A stretch of DNA of 64,000 bases from Chloroflexota bacterium (GCA_020161935.1 JAIUNI010000003.1:186001-250000), one strand, 5' to 3'. Shown: positions 8,855-17,898, counted from the first letter of the stretch. The notes: generated from the letters alone by a model not told the origin. Numbers and translations: made by a program.

Positions 8855-9976
8855 TTACGCCGATTGCATCTGAATCCAGAAGACAGAGCCGCCTTCCGGT
8901 GGGCATTCCACGCCGACCTCGCCACCCTGTAAGTTAATCATGTGCTTCACAATCCACAAGCCGAGGCCGGTGCTGTGTTCGCCATCGGTGGGGCGGGTGC
9001 TGAGTTTGCCGAATTGTGTGAACAGGCGTGAGCGTTCTTCAACCGGAATGCCGGGGCCTTCGTCGCCGACGCAGATGTGAACGCAGTCGCCTTCTTGAAA
9101 CATCCATATGCGAATGGTGGTGTTGAGCGGGCTGTACTTGACGGCATTGCTGACTAAGTTGCCGAGCGCCTGCTGGAAGCGGGACGGGTCTGCCAGCACG
9201 AAGCCGCTGCACTCGTGGGCTTCGATGACGATGCCCTTCTTTTCGGCGTGAGCGTGGTAGAGGCGCACGAGGTTATCCATGACGGTTTGCACCGAAACGG
9301 GTTCCAATTTGATGTCTACGAGGCTGCTGTTGACGGCGGCAGTATCGAGGAAGTCTTCGATCACAGTTTGCATGGTGCTGACCGAGGCTTCGAGTGCGTC
9401 AATCCAATCTTTGCCGGATGGAATTTTGTCCTCGACACGGCGGAACAGCGAGGATACCAACTGAATGTTCATCAGCGGGCCTTTGAGGTCGTGGGAGGCA
9501 ATCCGCAGCAGATTATCTTTCAGGGTTTGCGCGGCTTTCAGTTCACGAATGACCTTTTTACGCTCATCCTGTAACTGCTTGAGGGCGATTTGTGTTTGGA
9601 TGCGAGCGATGGTGACTTCGGGGTCAATCGGCTTGGTGATGTAGTCGTTCGCACCGATTTCCAGACCTTGCGCCACATCCTTCGCGTCGGACATGGCAGA
9701 GATCAGGATAATTGGAATATCGTTGGTCGCGCCATCACCGCTGCGGATGGTTTGAAGCACCTGATAACCGTTCATGTGCGGCATCATAATATCCAGCAGC
9801 ACCACATCAATCGGGTTTTGTTCAAGGAGTTGCAGGGCTGTAGCACCGTTGGGAGAACATATCACGCGGAACTGGCGTTGAAGGAGGCGTTGTAGAAGTA
9901 ATAAATTGGCGGGTTCATCATCAACAGCAAGCAGCGTGGGCAGTTCGCGGGTATCCATTTTTCGTGACACTTTCAC
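8855..9976 (-). CDS. Receiver-histidine kinase hybrid (REC-HisKA-HATPase)
   Basis: A 373-residue cytoplasmic signalling protein. Residues about 13-125 form a receiver with an intact acidic pair (VDDE), phospho-acceptor Asp62 in LLDIMMP and the switch Lys in TKP. A short coiled coil follows, then a HisKA box with His162 in SHDLKGP and a HATPase domain with GEGPGIP- and GLGLWIV-type motifs. A receiver before a kinase suggests input from another kinase. A paralogue lies at 45964-47124. The start may be GTG 9976 or ATG 9958; neither has a strong binding site. No adjacent partner is seen. Confidence 0.88.
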   Translation of the reverse strand: MKVSRKMDTRELPTLLAVDDEPANLLLLQRLLQRQFRVICSPNGATALQLLEQNPIDVVLLDIMMPHMNGYQVLQTIRSGDGATNDIPIILISAMSDAKDVAQGLEIGANDYITKPIDPEVTIARIQTQIALKQLQDERKKVIRELKAAQTLKDNLLRIASHDLKGPLMNIQLVSSLFRRVEDKIPSGKDWIDALEASVSTMQTVIEDFLDTAAVNSSLVDIKLEPVSVQTVMDNLVRLYHAHAEKKGIVIEAHECSGFVLADPSRFQQALGNLVSNAVKYSPLNTTIRIWMFQEGDCVHICVGDEGPGIPVEERSRLFTQFGKLSTRPTDGEHSTGLGLWIVKHMINLQGGEVGVECPPEGGSVFWIQMQSA

Positions 9977-10107
9977 ATGAATCCAATCATCATGTTTCAG
10001 TATACGCCAACTCCATTACGAACATTACTTAAGGGGAAATTTTAAGTTATTTTTTCATACGACCTCAATTCTTCTACGCAAAAAAACGTAGAGACTGATT
10101 CTGGTGT

Positions 10108-11502
10108 TCAGGTGTTCAAACCATCAACGCTCGGCATCCGCCAGATGTGGTCAGCCGTTGGCATGAAATCGATAAAGGTTTTGAGGAAGTTCACGAGGCG
10201 CTGAATATCCTGTTCGTTGGTGGCGATGCCGATGGAAGCACGGACAGCCCCGATAGGCATATCATTCATACAGGTCGAGAATTGCTGGACCGTGAATTGG
10301 TCGAGGTCAAGGGTGGTGAAGCACCGATACATATCATCCGGTAGATACTGGAACGCGAATTCCGCCGCGCCGGGGTTACAGAAACAGCCCGTACGAACCG
10401 AAATATTTTCGGCATTCGCCCGGTCTTCGATTACATCCGCTTCCACCAGCGTCCCTTCAGGTGTCGCGAGGTTGAAGGCCAGCGTGCCACCGCGCATGTG
10501 CATGTTCGGTGGGCCGTAAAGGGCGATGAGCGGCTGACCGTTGCTGTGCTGAAGTTTGAGCAGTTCGCCCAGCAGCAGACCTGTTAATTCGGTGACGTGG
10601 GCGTTGATGTTGTCCATGCCGATCCGTTCGAGAAAGTCGAGGCCGGTGGGGATGGCAGCGATACTCAGGTAGTTGACCGTGCCGTCCTCATAGCCTTCGC
10701 CAGAGGTTGCCAGCAGGTGCATGTGCTGCTGCGCCGAGACAAATTGTACGGTGCCACCACCGAACCACGGACGATGCAGTTTCTTCAGCATTTCGTGGCG
10801 GATGAGCAGCGCTCCCACGCCAGTCGGGTAGCCGAACATCTTGTAGAAGGAGACGCTCAGAAAATCGGGGTGAATTTCGCGCAGGCTGAGGCGGCTGGTA
10901 GGCACGTAGGCAGCCGCATCCAGCAGCACGTCATAACCGCGCTGGTGGGCGAGTTCGACCCAATCAAGACAGTGCTTCACACCAGAAAAGTTTGATTGGG
11001 CGGGGAAGGCGAACAGATGCGGCTTGGAACGGTCAACAATGGGCAGCAGGGCTTCGAGGTTTTCAGCACGGAGTTCGCGGTTTAGGGGCAGGTATTTGAT
11101 AGACGCGCCGCGTGCCTTTGCGAATTCGCGGATGCCGTTAACCGAATTGTGGTTGTCGGCGGTCATCATGTAGGTTGACCCGGCTCCCCACGGGTAACTT
11201 TCGCCGATGAGTTTGAGCGCCCCACTGGCATTCAGGGTAAAGATGACTTCGTATTCCTGCGGGTCAGCATCGAAGAACTGACAAATGCGTTCGCGAGCGG
11301 TATTGACATTATGTGTGCTGGCGAGTGAAGTCGGGCTTTGCGAATGCGGGTTGCCGAGGACTTGATTGAGCAGCACCTCACTGTGGGCGCGGATTTGCGA
11401 CTCGCCGTATAAACCGCCGCCCGTGTAATCCAGATACACATGACCTCCGGCATCTAGGCGCGAAAATTCGGCAGCGCGTAGATCGTCAAATAAGGTGGTC
11501 AT
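10108..11502 (-). CDS. Class V aminotransferase (cysteine desulfurase / Moco sulfurase N-domain-like)
   Basis: A 464-residue PLP enzyme. YLDYTGGG near the N-terminus, DNHNSV, LLDAAAYVPT and the lysine segment SVSFYKMFGYPTG resemble the N-terminal part of molybdenum-cofactor sulfurase and related cysteine desulfurases. A conserved Cys lies in RTGCFCNPG. There is no MOSC domain. It probably transfers sulfur from cysteine or acts on a related substrate, but no Moco or Fe-S operon is next to it. ATG 11502 follows GAGG at a good spacing, so the upstream TTG at 11517 is not needed. Confidence 0.85.
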   Translation of the reverse strand: MTTLFDDLRAAEFSRLDAGGHVYLDYTGGGLYGESQIRAHSEVLLNQVLGNPHSQSPTSLASTHNVNTARERICQFFDADPQEYEVIFTLNASGALKLIGESYPWGAGSTYMMTADNHNSVNGIREFAKARGASIKYLPLNRELRAENLEALLPIVDRSKPHLFAFPAQSNFSGVKHCLDWVELAHQRGYDVLLDAAAYVPTSRLSLREIHPDFLSVSFYKMFGYPTGVGALLIRHEMLKKLHRPWFGGGTVQFVSAQQHMHLLATSGEGYEDGTVNYLSIAAIPTGLDFLERIGMDNINAHVTELTGLLLGELLKLQHSNGQPLIALYGPPNMHMRGGTLAFNLATPEGTLVEADVIEDRANAENISVRTGCFCNPGAAEFAFQYLPDDMYRCFTTLDLDQFTVQQFSTCMNDMPIGAVRASIGIATNEQDIQRLVNFLKTFIDFMPTADHIWRMPSVDGLNT

Positions 11503-11586
11503 CGCATCCTCTTTCAATAAGTATGTTTGTGTTTCTACCTTCTCCTCATTATAGCATTATCCTGCGTTACAGCAGCCTTTCAGCAG

Positions 11587-12000
11587 TTAGCGAACCTCCT
11601 GCCGGTGGCGCTGTGCGGTGTGCAGCATACAGTCGGCGAGGTGTTCGTTGTCGCAGCCCAGAATGTCTTCGAGCAGGTGCTTCATGCTTTGGATGTTGAC
11701 GAGCATTTGCTCCATTTCACGCAGCTTACAGTGGATGAGGTCGTTCCATTTGGCGGCGGGTGAGTCGCTCCACAGGATGTCATCGAACAGCACCCGCACT
11801 TCGGCGAGGGTGAAGCCGGCCTGCCGGGCGGTTTGGATCATTTCGAGGCGCTGGAAAATGCTCAGGTCATAGCAGCGCCGCCCGTTCTGGCGGATGGGGT
11901 CGGGCAGGAGGCCGATGCTCTCGTAGTAACGCAGGGTGGTTGGCAGCATCCCGACCTGCTGCGCCACTTGCCCGATGCTCAAGCCGTCCATTTTTGCCAT
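11587..12000 (-). CDS. MerR-family regulator with CueR-like cysteine loop
   Basis: A 137-residue MerR protein: an N-terminal winged helix (LSIGQVAQQVG, TLRYYESIGLL), a dimerisation helix, and a C-terminal loop with Cys116 and Cys124 spaced by seven residues as in copper-sensing CueR. A further Cys91 is near the position used by ZntR. That pattern suggests a metal or thiol signal, but the ligand is uncertain. ATG 12000 has AAGGGG just upstream. It is divergent from the thioredoxin gene, and a perfect MerR-type operator lies between them, so it probably controls thioredoxin and possibly itself. Confidence 0.88.
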   Translation of the reverse strand: MAKMDGLSIGQVAQQVGMLPTTLRYYESIGLLPDPIRQNGRRCYDLSIFQRLEMIQTARQAGFTLAEVRVLFDDILWSDSPAAKWNDLIHCKLREMEQMLVNIQSMKHLLEDILGCDNEHLADCMLHTAQRHRQEVR

Positions 12001-12009
12001 GATGACCCC

Positions 12010-12040
12010 TTGACTTCCAGTGAACTGGAACTTGTATAGT
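12010..12040 (+). promoter_or_regulatory. MerR-type promoter/operator with 19-bp spacer
   Basis: TTGACT (12010-12015) and TATAGT (12035-12040) are separated by exactly 19 bp, the over-long spacer that defines MerR-activated promoters. A perfect palindrome TTCCAGT-GA-ACTGGAA (12015-12030) fills the spacer. It reads toward the thioredoxin gene and abuts the MerR gene. Confidence 0.85.
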
Positions 12041-12106
12041 CTCATCATCAGATCGTTCGATGTGATGAAAACTTTCGTCAATGGGTTCTAGAAAGCGGTT
12101 TCGACC

Positions 12107-12448
12107 ATGCATAACACGATTGATATTACGAATGGGAATTTTCAGGCCAGCGTGTTGGAGTCCGACCTGCCGGTGCTGGTAGACTTCGGCGCGGATTGGT
12201 GCCCGCCGTGCAAGATGCTCGAACCGATTGTGGATGAGATCGCGGCGGCTTATCAAGGGCAGATGCGGGTGGTTTCGATAAATGTGGATTATCACCCTGA
12301 CATTCAGCAGCAGTACGGCATTATGGGTCTGCCGACGTTGATCCTGTTTCAGGGGGGCGAACCGGTCAAGGTGATGGTGGGCTACCAACCGCGCCAAAAG
12401 CTGGAAGCGCAGATCAAGCCGTATTTGAATCCGGTAACTGGTGGATAA
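12107..12448 (+). CDS. Thioredoxin-fold protein with CPPC active site
   Basis: A 113-residue thioredoxin. The active site at residues 31-35 is W-C-P-P-C rather than the common W-C-G-P-C, which changes redox potential in known variants. The cis-Pro loop GLPTLILF and the rest of the fold are intact, and there is no signal peptide, so it works in the cytoplasm as a disulfide reductase or related thiol exchanger. It is read from the MerR-type promoter at 12010-12040. The binding site before ATG 12107 is weak. A terminator lies at 12612-12637. Confidence 0.9.
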   Translation: MHNTIDITNGNFQASVLESDLPVLVDFGADWCPPCKMLEPIVDEIAAAYQGQMRVVSINVDYHPDIQQQYGIMGLPTLILFQGGEPVKVMVGYQPRQKLEAQIKPYLNPVTGG

Positions 12449-12460
12449 AGACAATACAGT

Positions 12461-12600
12461 TTGAACCGCAGAGATTTTTAACACAGAGACTCAAAGGCAC
12501 AAAGACACAGAGGGGATAGACTTCGCCAAGCGTCATCAGTCGTCAGTCCCCAGCCAAATGCATATACAGATTAACCGCAGAGGCGCAGAGCAATACGGGG
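12461..12600. repeat. CACAGAG-type and CAGTC-type dispersed repeats
   Basis: Contains AACACAGAGACTC and CACAAAGACACAGAGG, the same family as 7067-7230, followed by TCAGTCGTCAGTC and AACCGCAGAGGCGCAGAG. It is non-coding. Confidence 0.75.
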
Positions 12601-12611
12601 AGATACAACAA

Positions 12612-12637
12612 AAAAGAGGCGTGTGTTCGCCTCTTTT
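12612..12637. terminator. Bidirectional intrinsic terminator
   Basis: A perfect 10-bp stem AAAAGAGGCG/CGCCTCTTTT with a six-base loop lies between the convergent thioredoxin and HEAT-like genes. Confidence 0.85.
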
Positions 12638-12657
12638 CGATGGTAAAGAAAATGGGA

Positions 12658-13521
12658 TTACGCGGCAGCAGCGGCAGCGAGTGAGGCTTGAGCGGTCGTG
12701 ATCGACTGCATCAGCGCCACGACCTTGCCCATTGGCGCACCGAATTCGGATGCTTCCAGCGTTTCGCCGTTGTCACATACGCGGTCATAGGTGCTCTTGG
12801 CATCAGCAAAGCCCGTTTGTAGGGTGTTGATGTCATTCGCGAGCGTGGCAAGGTCAGCGAAACTGCTGGCGTTCGCGGGCGAGAGTGTCACTGGTGCGAG
12901 CGTATCAAAGTAGGCCGAGCAGTTCATCTCACCACCGCCGAGCTTGGTCTGGTACTGAGTTTGCAGGGTGGTCGCGTCGTTGCTGACAAGTGTGAGCGCG
13001 GCCTGTAAGTCGGCAATCAGCGCGGGACGATCTTTATCCACAACCGGAACCGTTGTTGGCGCGGGGTCGTTTGACTGCTGTACGGCTTGGGTGACGGTTT
13101 GACGGAAAATGGGCGGCAGGATGAGCGCGAAAACGGCGACCAACACGGCTGAAATAACCAAGCCGACTTCGAGCTTGACCAGCGACCGCACCGGAACGGG
13201 GACGCGGCGGCCAATTTTGCCGCGCACGGCGACATCTTCCAGCAGCTTTTGCACCTTCGATTGGTCAGATTTGTGAAGTTCTTCTTCCAGCTTGCGGAAC
13301 ATGCCGAGTGAATACTTCGCTGTTTCGCGGACTTTGGGGTCGGGGTCGTCTTTATAGACCTGCTTCAGCATGGTAATCGCTGTCGGGTCACCGGCTTCGC
13401 CCAGCCACGCGGCGGCCTTCATGCGCGATTTGGCATCCTTTGAGGACAGCAGTTTGATGTTATCACGCACTTTTTCCTCAAATATTTCGAGTGCGTCATC
13501 AAAGTTCGTCGTATCGGGCAT
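12658..13521 (-). CDS. Membrane-anchored protein with HEAT-like N-domain
   Basis: 287 residues. The N-terminal cytoplasmic part (about 1-100) has HEAT-like helices (AAAWLGEAGDPTAITML, DPDPKVRETAKYSLG). One transmembrane segment follows (LVISAVLVAVFALILPPIF, about residues 117-135), then an exported-side region of about 145 residues rich in Ala, Thr and Asp with two Cys. No catalytic motif is seen. Function unknown; a scaffold or surface-linked sensor is possible. It is a single gene ending at a shared terminator. Confidence 0.7.
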   Translation of the reverse strand: MPDTTNFDDALEIFEEKVRDNIKLLSSKDAKSRMKAAAWLGEAGDPTAITMLKQVYKDDPDPKVRETAKYSLGMFRKLEEELHKSDQSKVQKLLEDVAVRGKIGRRVPVPVRSLVKLEVGLVISAVLVAVFALILPPIFRQTVTQAVQQSNDPAPTTVPVVDKDRPALIADLQAALTLVSNDATTLQTQYQTKLGGGEMNCSAYFDTLAPVTLSPANASSFADLATLANDINTLQTGFADAKSTYDRVCDNGETLEASEFGAPMGKVVALMQSITTAQASLAAAAAA

Positions 13522-13770
13522 GTTGGTGTTACTCCAGTGTCCACAAGCGATCAGCGCATCCTATTTTATGATACGCGAACTCTTTGAATCAGGAAAGCGG
13601 CATGAGGATTAAGAATGCCAAGTGCTGAGTGCTGAGTACCCAGTTCTAAGTGAAAACAGAGCTTTATGGATATGATAGCGGTTCGGCAAGCCTCAAAGAG
13701 GTAGGGAAGCGTAGTCTATGCGGTGGGAAAAGTTTCGACCGATGCCCAAAAGTGCGTTATCCTCATGGGC

Positions 13771-14535
13771 ATGGAAAACATTTCGCAGCTCACGGTTCAA
13801 GCGCTTGTTCGGGAACTCCTCACGGGTATGCAGCGCATCCTCGGCGGCAAGCTGGTGGGTGTGTATGTGTTCGGCTCGCTGGTGATGGGGGATTTCGACG
13901 AAACCGTTAGCGACATCGACCTGCTGGCGGCGTTGGAAAGTGACCTGAACCCGACCGATTTCGCCGCGCTCGACCAGTTGCACAACGAATGGGCGGCGGC
14001 GCACCCTGAATGGGCGGGGCGGCTGGAAATCGCGTACCTCTCACGGCACGGGTTGCAAACCTTCCGCAACGAAAGCACACCGATGGGCATCATAAGTCCC
14101 GGTGAGCCGTTCCACATGATTGAGGCCGGGCATGATTGGCTGATTAACTGGTACGTGGTGCGGAACAACGGCTTAACCATTTACGGTGCGCCGGTAGAGG
14201 ATGTGATCGCGCCGATTTCGATGGATGAGTTCATCGACAATGTGAAAATTTATGTGGATGGTTGGCGGCAGCGGTTTGACGAGTTCGACCGCCGACCCAG
14301 CCAAGCCTACGCCATTTTAACGATGTGCCGCGCTCTATACACGGTGACGCACGGGCAGCAGATTAGCAAAGTTAAAGCGGCGGCATGGGCAGCGGAACAG
14401 TATCCCCAATGGGCGGAACTGATTAACAACGCGGTTCAGTGGCGATTGGCGTGGCGCGAGGAAGCTGATGGAGCGCTGACGCGGGATGCGGCGCGGCGGT
14501 TCACAGCCTTCGCCATTAAAACCATATTGGGTTAG
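13771..14535 (+). CDS. Nucleotidyltransferase with DUF4111-like C-domain (AadA-like)
   Basis: About 254 residues. The polymerase-beta-type nucleotidyltransferase motif FGSLVMGDFDETVSDIDLL shows the GS and D-x-D residues. The C-terminal helical half resembles the domain of aminoglycoside 3-double-prime adenylyltransferases (DUF4111). It may adenylylate an aminoglycoside or another small molecule. Resistance is not shown by sequence alone. ATG 13771 is my choice. ATG 13765 and GTG 13723 are also in frame, and no start has a strong binding site. Confidence 0.8.
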   Translation: MENISQLTVQALVRELLTGMQRILGGKLVGVYVFGSLVMGDFDETVSDIDLLAALESDLNPTDFAALDQLHNEWAAAHPEWAGRLEIAYLSRHGLQTFRNESTPMGIISPGEPFHMIEAGHDWLINWYVVRNNGLTIYGAPVEDVIAPISMDEFIDNVKIYVDGWRQRFDEFDRRPSQAYAILTMCRALYTVTHGQQISKVKAAAWAAEQYPQWAELINNAVQWRLAWREEADGALTRDAARRFTAFAIKTILG

Positions 14536-14714
14536 GCCGCAAGAATGGTAGCCAAAAGGCCAACCCAAGTGTAGATGAGTTTCCTACCACTTTGGAAAAT
14601 TTCTCCCTTATGCTGTAATGAGTAAAAATTTACCCAAATAGCAATCGCCACCATTTGAAGTTGATAACGGGTTGAGACGGCTCACTGTAAGTTTTTAAGG
14701 CAGTCCCTGTCCGA

Positions 14715-14751
14715 AAGACCAATTTGGATATACGTGGTCTTATGGTAAACT
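14715..14751 (+). promoter_or_regulatory. Candidate promoter and operator of the MocR-like gene
   Basis: AAGACCA (14715-14721) and TGGTCTT (14735-14741) form a 7-bp inverted repeat overlapping a plausible -35 TTGGAT (14724-14729). A -10-like TAAACT follows after 16 bp (14746-14751). The arrangement fits an autoregulatory site but is only a pattern match. Confidence 0.35.
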
Positions 14752-14805
14752 TGACTCATGTTACGGTGAAACACAAACACAATTTTGTATGGATGCAGAG
14801 CGCAA

Positions 14806-16317
14806 ATGTTAAACCCCTCTAAACTGGCTATCGGACTCGAACGTGAAGGTGAAGAACCCATCTACAGACAGCTTATCCGGCATATCCGCGCTCAAATTGA
14901 AAGCGGAACCCTCGCTGCCGGAACGCGACTACCCGCCAGCCGTGACCTTGCCCAACAACTGAATATCAGCCGGATTAGCGTGGTGAACGCCTATGCGGAA
15001 CTGCGGGCGGAAGGTTTTCTGAGCGCACATGCCGGACGCGGGACGTTCATCGCGGGGGATGCGAATAACTCGACTGCACCAGCCGACCATCCGAACGGGC
15101 ATGTGAAGACCAGCACGCCGGAAGCACCGACGACACCGGATCGTTCACTGCGCGAGATGATGCGGATGGCGCGGAAGCCGGGGATCATCAGTTTTGCTCA
15201 GGGTGCGCCGCCGGGGGATTTCTTCCCGATGCAGCATTTGCGCGATGCCATCAATACGGTGCTTGACCGCGATGGGGCGAAGGCCATGAGCTACGAGATC
15301 GCCGAGGGGTATGCGCCGCTGCGGAGTGCTGTGCGGGATTATGTTAGCGGTTTGGGGATACACTGTTCGCCGGATCAAGTGTTGATTACCGGCGGGACAC
15401 AGCAGGCTTGCGATATGGTGGTACAGGCGCTGCTTTCCGAGGGCGATATGATGATCACCGAGAACCCGACATACTTGGGTATGATCGACATCGCGAGGAC
15501 GCGGCGGGTGCAGGTGCATGGGGTGGATGTGGATGAGCAGGGTATCCGGCTGGATATGCTCGAAAACTTCATTCTCGATAACCGTCCAAAGCTGATTTAT
15601 GTGATGCCGACCTTCCAAAATCCGACCGGTTCGGTGATGCCGTTGCACCGGCGGCGGCAGCTACTCAACCTTGCCAACCATTACCAGATTCCGGTGTTGG
15701 AGGACGGCGTTTACCACGAGCTGCGGTTCGAGGGCGAATCACTGCCACCGTTGAAGGCGCTGGACGATACGGGGATTGTCATTCATGCCAGCGGCTTTAC
15801 CAAGATGATGCTGCCGGGGCTGCGTATCGGTTACATCATCACCAACAACCATCATTACGAACGGTTGGTGCGGGTGAAGCAGGCGGCGGATATTTCGACA
15901 CCGAGCCTGAACCAGCGGACGATGCACCTGATGATTCAGCGGGGGGTGCTGGCACAGCAGCTTGAGCGCAACAACCGTGAGTTGAAGCGGCGGCGGGATG
16001 TGGCGATTGCGGCTGCGACCAAGCATTTGCCACCGGGTTCACGGTGGAATGTGCCGGAGGGGGGGCTTTACCTGTGGGTGAACCTGCCCAAGAGCGGGCC
16101 AACGTCGGCTGAGGTGTATATTACGGCGCTGCAAATGGGCGCGGCGTATGCGATTGGCAGCGTGTTCTATACGAATAGCTGCGGCAGCCATCGGATGCGG
16201 ATTAACTTCGGGTCGCAAAAGCCACCGGAGATCGAGGATGGACTCAAGCGCATCGGGCGGGCATGGCGTGAAGTGGCGTGCGATTACGAGGCGATGGAAA
16301 AGTCGCCGCTGTTGTAA
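14806..16317 (+). CDS. MocR/PdxR-family regulator (GntR HTH + aminotransferase domain)
   Basis: A 503-residue fusion of a GntR winged helix (IYRQLIRHIRAQIESG, LPASRDLAQQL, VVNAYAELRAEGF, residues about 15-85) to a class I aminotransferase fold. The PLP lysine lies in SGFTKMMLPGLRIGY. MocR proteins sense PLP or amino compounds and regulate nearby genes. Some members are instead true aminotransferases such as 2-aminoadipate aminotransferase. No vitamin B6 gene is adjacent. ATG 14806 is preferred to the in-frame TTG 14785. A candidate operator lies 55 bp upstream. Confidence 0.88.
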   Translation: MLNPSKLAIGLEREGEEPIYRQLIRHIRAQIESGTLAAGTRLPASRDLAQQLNISRISVVNAYAELRAEGFLSAHAGRGTFIAGDANNSTAPADHPNGHVKTSTPEAPTTPDRSLREMMRMARKPGIISFAQGAPPGDFFPMQHLRDAINTVLDRDGAKAMSYEIAEGYAPLRSAVRDYVSGLGIHCSPDQVLITGGTQQACDMVVQALLSEGDMMITENPTYLGMIDIARTRRVQVHGVDVDEQGIRLDMLENFILDNRPKLIYVMPTFQNPTGSVMPLHRRRQLLNLANHYQIPVLEDGVYHELRFEGESLPPLKALDDTGIVIHASGFTKMMLPGLRIGYIITNNHHYERLVRVKQAADISTPSLNQRTMHLMIQRGVLAQQLERNNRELKRRRDVAIAAATKHLPPGSRWNVPEGGLYLWVNLPKSGPTSAEVYITALQMGAAYAIGSVFYTNSCGSHRMRINFGSQKPPEIEDGLKRIGRAWREVACDYEAMEKSPLL

Positions 16318-16625
16318 GCGGGAAGTCGATAGTCTTTAGTCGCCAGTCTTCAGTCCAATGCAAAGGCAATTGAACCGCAGAGACGCGGAGAGCGCAGAGA
16401 AATAGAGAGAATGTGAAACGCAAAGCGATTCACCACAGAGGCACAGAGAACACAAGAGGAATGGGATAGCAACCATTCCTTTTTGTTTACCTGTAAAACA
16501 GGTGATAACAGGTGGCGTGAACCGTCGTGACCCCGATTTGTGAAGGTGTGGTTTGCATTCACAAACCGGATTCAAACGCTAGCCGTAAAAAAGTGATGGT
16601 GAGAAGCGTTTTGCGGATCTTTTAG
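16318..16625. other. Gene-free spacer with dispersed repeats
   Basis: Contains CAGTC-type repeats (16325-16355) and CACAGAG-type repeats (16369-16460), then about 160 bp in which I see nothing, ending in AGGAGGGG at 16624-16631. Confidence 0.6.
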
Positions 16626-17885
16626 GAGGGGCAACCGGTTGCTATTGATGGAGATTCACCGACCATCACCAACTACACCTACAACGCTGCCAACCAGCTT
16701 GTCAGTGATGGCACGAATACGCTGACTTACGACAACAACGGCAACCTGACCAGCGATGGTGTGAACAGCTACACATGGGATAGAGCCAATCGTTTGCTCA
16801 CATGGGATAACGGTGTGGCTGCCGATCTGGTGAACCATACCTATGATGGTGAAGGTCGCCGTGTACAGCAAACTGTCAGCAGCACCATCACTAAATACCT
16901 GCTGGATATTCAGCCGGGTCTAAGTGTTGTGCTGAGTGAAACTACTGGCTCTGATGTCATTCGCAATGTCTTTAGCCCGCATGGTATCCATGCCCAACAA
17001 GATTCATCCAATAAATGGCAATGGATTGCAACGGATGGGTTGGGCAACGTGCGTGAAGTTGTGGACAACTCAGTGGGGGTGTTGGAAAGCCGAAACTATG
17101 CACCTTATGGGGAAACCTTTGGTGGGACAATAACGGATGATCTTGATTACGAAGCGCCGAACTTTGGGTTCACCGGTGAGTTGGTGGATGGAAGTGGGCT
17201 GCTTGATCTGAGGGCAAGACGATATAACGCGGCGATGGGAGTGTTTACCAGCCTTGACCCCTTTGAGGGTGTGTCAGATCGTGCTATGAGCTTGAATGGA
17301 TATTTATGGGTTGAGGGAAATGTGCCGAACGCTATTGACCCAAGTGGCATGATTTATGAGTTACCAAGTATGTGGGATCAGTGCGGATCAGGTAATAATA
17401 TTACTTCTGACACCCCCCCCTATATAATGGTAAGTGTTGATGATCCAGACCCATGCCGTCGTCATAAAAATGGTATTGCTGCCGCTATAGCAGAGTTGGC
17501 TCAAAGAGCAACAGAACAAATACAAAATTTTTGTAAGCTATGGGAAATCTCACAAGGTAGAATTGTCCAGCAACCAGGTGGCTGTGAAGCAGCAGGTACT
17601 TGGGGTGGACATCAAAGGGCAATGAGGGATGTAAAGAGAGATTTACGAAAAGACTTGAAACGCTTTAACCAATCAGGTAGAGATGGGTGTCCTGATGACG
17701 ATGGTACGGTAAATCAAACTGCAAATGCTTGGCTAGCCTATCCAACGGATGAGTTATTACCCAAAGATGAAGCTGAACGCCAGGGAAAGCCTCAAGAACT
17801 TCCACCAACCTTAGCGTATACCCCAATTTGTCTGGGAATTACCGTGTTTGGCATTTGTATACCAGTAGTGATTTTCCCTTTATAG
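16626..17885 (+). CDS. RHS repeat-associated core protein, 5'-truncated, with variable C-terminal tip
   Basis: The frame is open from 16626 to 17885 (419 codons). It shows YD-repeat sequence (LTYDNNGNLTSDG, YTWDRANRL), then the RHS core (YAPYGETFG, TGELVDGSGLLDLRARRYNA, GVFTSLDPFEG) closing with NAIDPSGM. After this boundary the sequence changes to an AT-rich tip of about 180 residues, ending in a hydrophobic segment. A full RHS protein has a thousand or more residues and a signal. Here the 5' part is missing, replaced by repeats, with no ATG at the break. The tip could be a toxin domain. Translation from GTG 16761 is possible. I cannot name the tip activity. Confidence 0.8.
   Translation, partial: EGQPVAIDGDSPTITNYTYNAANQLVSDGTNTLTYDNNGNLTSDGVNSYTWDRANRLLTWDNGVAADLVNHTYDGEGRRVQQTVSSTITKYLLDIQPGLSVVLSETTGSDVIRNVFSPHGIHAQQDSSNKWQWIATDGLGNVREVVDNSVGVLESRNYAPYGETFGGTITDDLDYEAPNFGFTGELVDGSGLLDLRARRYNAAMGVFTSLDPFEGVSDRAMSLNGYLWVEGNVPNAIDPSGMIYELPSMWDQCGSGNNITSDTPPYIMVSVDDPDPCRRHKNGIAAAIAELAQRATEQIQNFCKLWEISQGRIVQQPGGCEAAGTWGGHQRAMRDVKRDLRKDLKRFNQSGRDGCPDDDGTVNQTANAWLAYPTDELLPKDEAERQGKPQELPPTLAYTPICLGITVFGICIPVVIFPL
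17413..17420. repeat. C8 homopolymer in the RHS tip
   Basis: Eight consecutive C lie in the coding frame about 60 bp after the core-tip boundary. A slip of one base would frameshift the tip. Confidence 0.9.
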
Positions 17886-17898
17886 ATCTACTATAAGT

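Noticed and set aside
10082..10099. CTACG...CGTAG hairpin with an A-rich loop upstream of the hybrid kinase
   Set aside because: A five-base stem with no T run is too weak to call a terminator or operator.
12010..12040. Naming the MerR protein SoxR because its operator resembles a soxbox-like dyad
   Set aside because: SoxR needs four clustered Cys for an iron-sulfur centre. Here only the x7-spaced pair and one distal Cys are seen.
13771..14535. Calling the nucleotidyltransferase an aminoglycoside resistance gene
   Set aside because: The fold fits AadA-like enzymes, but identity to a proven resistance enzyme cannot be judged from motifs.
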